Assembly: GCA_026126105.1 (NCBI GenBank) | Contig: JAHCJV010000058.1 | Span: 1-36,020 of the forward strand | Length of the DNA stretch: 36,020 nucleotides | Origin: Enhydrobacter sp. | GTDB lineage: Bacteria > Pseudomonadota > Alphaproteobacteria > Reyranellales > Reyranellaceae | Reading direction: 5' to 3' | Shown here: positions 32,935 to 36,020 of the stretch, piece after piece | Layout of the letters: each line of letters starts with the position of its first letter | How positions within the stretch are numbered: the first letter of the stretch is position 1 | Program-made: the position numbers and the translations under genes | The notes under the pieces: generated by a model | What the model was told of the DNA's origin: nothing | Database searches by the model: none | What the model saw: only the letters and a program-made list of their open reading frames with translations

Positions 32935-33279
32935 TCACTTACCGGGCTGCGGACCACTCTTCTGCAGGCTGAGAAAATAGGCGATGATGTCTGCCCGTTG
33001 CTCGCTGGTCAGCCGGAACATCGGCATTCCGGCATGGGGGGTCGTAAGCGCAATCGTCAGGCCGGTTCTCGTCATGCCAGGCGTTGTCGCGATCTCCGAG
33101 AAAGTCGGTGACCGCGGATTGGGCGATCGGAGTTGCTGCGGCTGGATCGCATGACATGCCGAGCAAACCTGTCGCGCCAGGGTGAGGCCCTGTTGAGCAT
33201 CACCAGTTTCTTCCGCACTCGCAGGCAAGGCCGCCAGAGAAGCCCATAGGACGAGGAGGAAAGGCGTTGCATTCTTCAT
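32935..33279 (-). CDS. Class I cytochrome c, small secreted
   Basis: A 114-residue cytochrome c. The signal peptide ends at P-A-S-A (residue 22). The heme motif is C39-S-A-C42-H43. The distal methionine is Met85 or Met87 in H-A-G-M-P-M-F. The C-terminal helix R-A-D-I-I-A-Y-F-L-S-L is typical. The ATG at 33279 was chosen because the signal peptide begins there; the frame extends upstream without a signal. An FNR/FixK-type box lies 150 bases upstream, in keeping with oxygen control of a respiratory electron carrier. Confidence 0.9.
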   Translation of the reverse strand: MKNATPFLLVLWASLAALPASAEETGDAQQGLTLARQVCSACHAIQPQQLRSPNPRSPTFSEIATTPGMTRTGLTIALTTPHAGMPMFRLTSEQRADIIAYFLSLQKSGPQPGK

Positions 33280-33428
33280 GTTCCGAACCGATTGACTGTG
33301 TCGCAAGCTCATTGAAGGCAGTTCGATCGCTACCTCGAGGTGCTTCCGTTTGCGGACCTCTTGTCCGGATCTCAAGCGAGCTCCAACCCGCAATTTCGAT
33401 TTCCTACGAGACGAAGCCGTTGGTGCGT

Positions 33429-33442
33429 TTGACGCAGATCAA
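33429..33442. promoter_or_regulatory. FNR/FixK-type box TTGAC-N4-ATCAA
   Basis: TTGACGCAGATCAA fits the FNR/FixK consensus TTGAY-N4-RTCAA at every defined base. It lies in the 278-base gap between the divergent cytochrome c and SDR genes. Toward cytochrome c, a site centred at -41.5 would put the start of transcription near 33394, where a weak -10 (TAGGAA, minus strand) is found; the SDR side shows no good -10. The rest of the gap shows nothing else I can name. Confidence 0.65.
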
Positions 33443-33557
33443 ATAGTCCTCTGCCGCCATTACCTTGGCTCGTTCCATTCGCGCCCGATCGTCATCATGA
33501 TGCTTTCTCTCGGTGAGCGATCACCGCGAGAGCACCGGAATACGCCAGGAGGACAGC

Positions 33558-34304
33558 ATGAAGCTCGCCGGAAAAATCGCCCTGATCACCGGAGGCTCGC
33601 GTGGAATCGGCCGCGCCACGGCCCTCGCCTTCGCCGCCGAGGGCGCAGACATTGCCTTTTGCCATCTGAATGATGGCAGCAAGGCTGACGAAACCGCCAG
33701 CGAGATCTCCGCCCTTGGCCGGCGCGCCCTGCACCGCTCGGTCGACGTCGCCGATGTTGCGGCCGGACGCGCCTTTGCCAGCCAGGCGGCACACGAGCTC
33801 GGACCGGTCGACATCCTGTTCAACAATGCCGGCATGAACATCCGCAAGCCGTTCGAGGCTTATACTGAAGAGGAGTTCGACCGGGTGATCTCCGTGCACC
33901 TGAAGGGCATGTTCTTCATGGCGCAGGCGGTCTACCCGGCGATGGTGGCGCGCGGGCAGGGCTGCATCATCAACGTCGCCTCGCAGCGCGGCCTGAAGGG
34001 CGCAGTCAATTCGGCGCCCTACTCCGCTGCCAAGGCCGCGATCATGGGTTTCACGCGCGCGCTGGCGTGGGAGGCCACGCCGAAAGGCGTTCGCGTCAAT
34101 GCCATCGCGCCGGGCCCGGTCGTCACCGATCTGACGGCGTCCATGACGTCCGAGGATCGCCAGGCCTTCATCGATGCGCTGCCGGTGGGCCGCTTCGGTC
34201 GGCCGGAGGAAATCGCGGCCACCGCCCTGCTACTCGCCGGTCCGGACGGCGGATTTTACGTCGGCGCGACCCTGTCGCCCAACGGGGGCGACGTGATGTA
34301 CTGA
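33558..34304 (+). CDS. SDR family oxidoreductase
   Basis: A 248-residue classical short-chain dehydrogenase. The cofactor motif is T-G-G-S-R-G-I-G. N-N-A-G-M is present. The catalytic Ser lies in N-V-A-S, with Tyr exactly 13 residues later in P-Y-S-A-A-K and Lys four on. The C-terminus has L-S-P-N-G-G, close to the usual N-V-D-G-G. AGGAGGAC precedes the ATG. It is followed after 27 bases by the thioesterase gene, suggesting a small CoA-ester pathway. Substrate unknown. Confidence 0.92.
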   Translation: MKLAGKIALITGGSRGIGRATALAFAAEGADIAFCHLNDGSKADETASEISALGRRALHRSVDVADVAAGRAFASQAAHELGPVDILFNNAGMNIRKPFEAYTEEEFDRVISVHLKGMFFMAQAVYPAMVARGQGCIINVASQRGLKGAVNSAPYSAAKAAIMGFTRALAWEATPKGVRVNAIAPGPVVTDLTASMTSEDRQAFIDALPVGRFGRPEEIAATALLLAGPDGGFYVGATLSPNGGDVMY

Positions 34305-34331
34305 TCCGGCAATCAACTGGGAGAGAGACAC

Positions 34332-34781
34332 ATGGCGACGGATGACCTGAAGCCGGGGCTCAAGGCGGAGATTGTCACGACTGTCGATGACAAGCTGGTG
34401 GTGCGGCACATGGGAGGCGACGGCGTACTGTCCACCCCGAACATGATCGGCTTGATGGAACGTGCCGGAATCGAGGCCGTTCAAGCCCATCTTCCCGAAG
34501 GGCACACCACCGTAGGCTTCGAGGTGCACGTCAAGCACTTCGGCGCCACGCCGAAAGGCCAGAAAGTGACAGTGCGCGCCGAACTGCTCGAGGTCGATGG
34601 CCGCAAGCTCCGCTTCAAGGTCGAGGCGCACGACGAGGACAAGAAGTCGGAGACGGCACTCATCGCCGCGCGATTATCCCCGTTCAACACAAGGCTTGAA
34701 GGGCAACAAGCCTTCCGAGAACTGGACCTGCTCCTTTCGACACTGGGCCAGGCTATCGATCTTCCTCGATTTGAACCTTGA
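34332..34781 (+). CDS. FlK-like thioesterase, C-terminus frameshifted
   Basis: A hotdog-fold thioesterase related to fluoroacetyl-CoA thioesterase FlK. Thr35, Glu43 and His69 are spaced 8 and 26 apart, exactly like the FlK triad 42/50/76. After about residue 105 the open frame leaves the family pattern (L-S-P-F-N-T-R-L). In the -1 frame from 34646 the expected ending G-D-G-T-H-R-R-A-I-I-P-V appears and stops at TGA 34697-34699. The current frame instead runs on to 34781 and overlaps the convergent DUF2252 gene by 29 bases. A missing A near AAGAAG (34641-34646) would explain this. It is either a real mutation or a sequencing error. Confidence 0.82.
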   Translation: MATDDLKPGLKAEIVTTVDDKLVVRHMGGDGVLSTPNMIGLMERAGIEAVQAHLPEGHTTVGFEVHVKHFGATPKGQKVTVRAELLEVDGRKLRFKVEAHDEDKKSETALIAARLSPFNTRLEGQQAFRELDLLLSTLGQAIDLPRFEP

Positions 34782-36020
34782 TCTTGCCGGCCCTTACCGC
34801 CGCCTTGAGCGCCGCGTGATCCTGCTCGGCCTGGTCGGCGTAGGCGACCGCGAAGTCCCCCATGGCCTCGTCGAACGCCGCGCTCGTGCCGAGATAGCCG
34901 GTGAGCAGCCACGGGTGGCTCGCCCTGCCGTGCGCACGGGCAAGCGCCCATCCGCATAGGCCGCCATAGATCTCCAGCATGCTGCGGTCGAACGTTTCGA
35001 CCAGGGGCTTGATCTTCGCGTCCCGCAGCTGACGAACATAGACTTGACGGCCTTCGAGGCCGGTCAACCAGCCGAGAAAGATGTCCGAGGATGCCTGCAT
35101 CAGGCGCTGGCCCATCACCACGCGCTGGCCCGCATGGTCATAAAGGCTCTTGCCGGCATAGGGTTCGAGGACCGATTCGACGGCCTGCTTGAACTGCAGG
35201 AACAGCGGCTCGTTCGAGGACGACATGAACAAACCAATCGCGCAGTAACGCCCGACACTGCCGATCCCGACAACCTTGATCGCGACATCGACCAGCCGGT
35301 AACGGTCGAACAAGGCCTGGCGGTCGTCCGGCAACGTCTGCCGATACTTCACGAGAATCTCGTCCACTGCCGCCCTGAATCCCTCTTCGCGCTGCGTATC
35401 CATGTGGAATATGAGCGGTGGCTGATCCTTGATCTGGACCTGGCCGCCGACCATTTCAGCCAGCTTCGGGTAGTCGACCTCCGACGTCCTTTGCTCCTGC
35501 GCCTTGTCGATCCGCTGTCGCACGCTCTTCTTCAGACCCGAGTCGTCGAGGAGGTGGACGACATCGTCAGCACTGATCCGCGAGTACCAAGCCTCCAGCG
35601 GGCTCATTTCGGCGACCTCCCGCAGCCGCTCCCGATAGCTGCGCGCGCACGCCACCGCGGCGGCGCGGCCGGCCGCGTCGGACAGGCCATTCGAGCGGGC
35701 GGCGAGCACGAAGGAAGCAACCAGCCGCTTGACGTCCCACTCCCACGGCGCCGGCAGGGTCTCGTCAAAGTCGTTGATGTCGAACACGATATTGCGCTCG
35801 GGCGTAGCGAAGCCCCCGAAGTTGAGCAGGTGGCAATCGCCGCAAGCCTGGACGCGAATATCTGTCGTCGGCATGGTGGAAAGATCGGCGGCCATGACGC
35901 CCGCCGATCCGCGATAGAACGTGAACGGCGTTTGCAGCATTCTGCCGTAACGGATCGGAATGAGCTCGGGTATGCGCCCGGCGTCGGAGGCCCGCAGGGT
36001 CTCGAGAGGATCGGAGCGAT
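34753..36020 (-). CDS. DUF2252-family protein (5' end outside window)
   Basis: At least 422 residues, continuing beyond the window edge. The visible N-terminal part reads I-P-I-R-Y-G-R-M then F-T-F-Y-R-G-S-A-G-V-M-A-A-D-L, the DUF2252 signature, so an ATG at 35940 is internal. C-G-D-C-H-L-L-N-F-G and D-I-N-D-F-D-E resemble the catalytic loop and metal-binding loop of kinase-like folds (H-x-D-x-x-x-x-N, D-x-D). That suggests a phosphotransferase-like fold, an inference only. Its 3' end overlaps the frameshifted thioesterase. Function unknown. Confidence 0.88.
   Translation of the reverse strand, partial: RSDPLETLRASDAGRIPELIPIRYGRMLQTPFTFYRGSAGVMAADLSTMPTTDIRVQACGDCHLLNFGGFATPERNIVFDINDFDETLPAPWEWDVKRLVASFVLAARSNGLSDAAGRAAAVACARSYRERLREVAEMSPLEAWYSRISADDVVHLLDDSGLKKSVRQRIDKAQEQRTSEVDYPKLAEMVGGQVQIKDQPPLIFHMDTQREEGFRAAVDEILVKYRQTLPDDRQALFDRYRLVDVAIKVVGIGSVGRYCAIGLFMSSSNEPLFLQFKQAVESVLEPYAGKSLYDHAGQRVVMGQRLMQASSDIFLGWLTGLEGRQVYVRQLRDAKIKPLVETFDRSMLEIYGGLCGWALARAHGRASHPWLLTGYLGTSAAFDEAMGDFAVAYADQAEQDHAALKAAVRAGKIKVQIEEDR

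Noticed and set aside
34641..34648. Programmed -1 frameshift in the thioesterase gene
   Set aside because: No X-XXY-YYZ slippery heptamer or obvious stimulator is present; a missing base is simpler.
1..36020. CRISPR arrays, tRNA/rRNA genes, transposases, phage genes
   Set aside because: None could be supported on reading the window; no regular spaced repeats, cloverleaf or mobile-element proteins seen.

Overview
The window is GC-rich, densely coding DNA with short intergenic gaps, several ATGA start/stop overlaps and a metabolism-heavy gene set. It fits a free-living alphaproteobacterium, possibly of the Reyranella or Rhodospirillales kind. That placement is an inference from family content: two Bug/TctC solute-binding proteins, two N-acyl-D-amino-acid deacylases, CaiB/BaiF CoA-transferase, acyl-CoA dehydrogenases and an FNR/FixK-type box. 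I see no tRNA, rRNA, CRISPR array, prophage or insertion sequence.

Layout. 1-1374: end of an acyl-CoA dehydrogenase and a DMT/EamA exporter. 1375-4051 (minus): Bug-type binding protein and an N-acyl-D-amino-acid deacylase-like amidohydrolase. 4147-7857: a TetR regulator with a perfect operator palindrome at its start codon, then a membrane-fusion protein, an ABC ATPase and an ABC-2 permease, together a self-regulated efflux operon. 7913-10513: a second EamA protein, an SDR, a long inverted repeat and an alpha/beta hydrolase. 10513-15727: a GntR/UTRA regulator, a conserved 375-residue protein, a UGSC-family SELENOPROTEIN whose in-frame UGA would be read as selenocysteine, a CoA-transferase and an acyl-CoA dehydrogenase. 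15802-19307: a DUF4375-like protein, a FUSC transporter, two paralogous four-cysteine secreted proteins flanking an ArsR/SRPBCC pair with twin operators, and an intrinsic terminator. 19325-22615: epoxide-hydrolase-like enzyme, M28 peptidase and LysR regulator. 22732-28183: a six-gene operon for a polar amino acid ABC transporter, M20 amidohydrolase, arginase/agmatinase-like protein and Bug protein. 28193-31648: a dehydrogenase and a dienelactone-hydrolase-like protein divergent from a second deacylase. 31679-33279 (minus): cytochrome c, a small unknown protein and an esterase, downstream of an FNR/FixK box. 33558-36020: SDR, a FlK-like thioesterase with a C-terminal frameshift, and a DUF2252 protein running off the window.

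The highlight is the selenoprotein locus (12474-13013). Codon 99 is TGA in the setting G-D-U-G-S-C-T-S-C. The frame stays open and protein-like for 80 more codons. A 7-bp hairpin with a GUG loop begins 12 bases after the UGA, as a bacterial SECIS should. A standard gene caller would truncate or split this gene. Other points worth checking are the thioesterase frameshift, the arginase-like protein lacking a metal-ligand histidine, and several clear operator palindromes.
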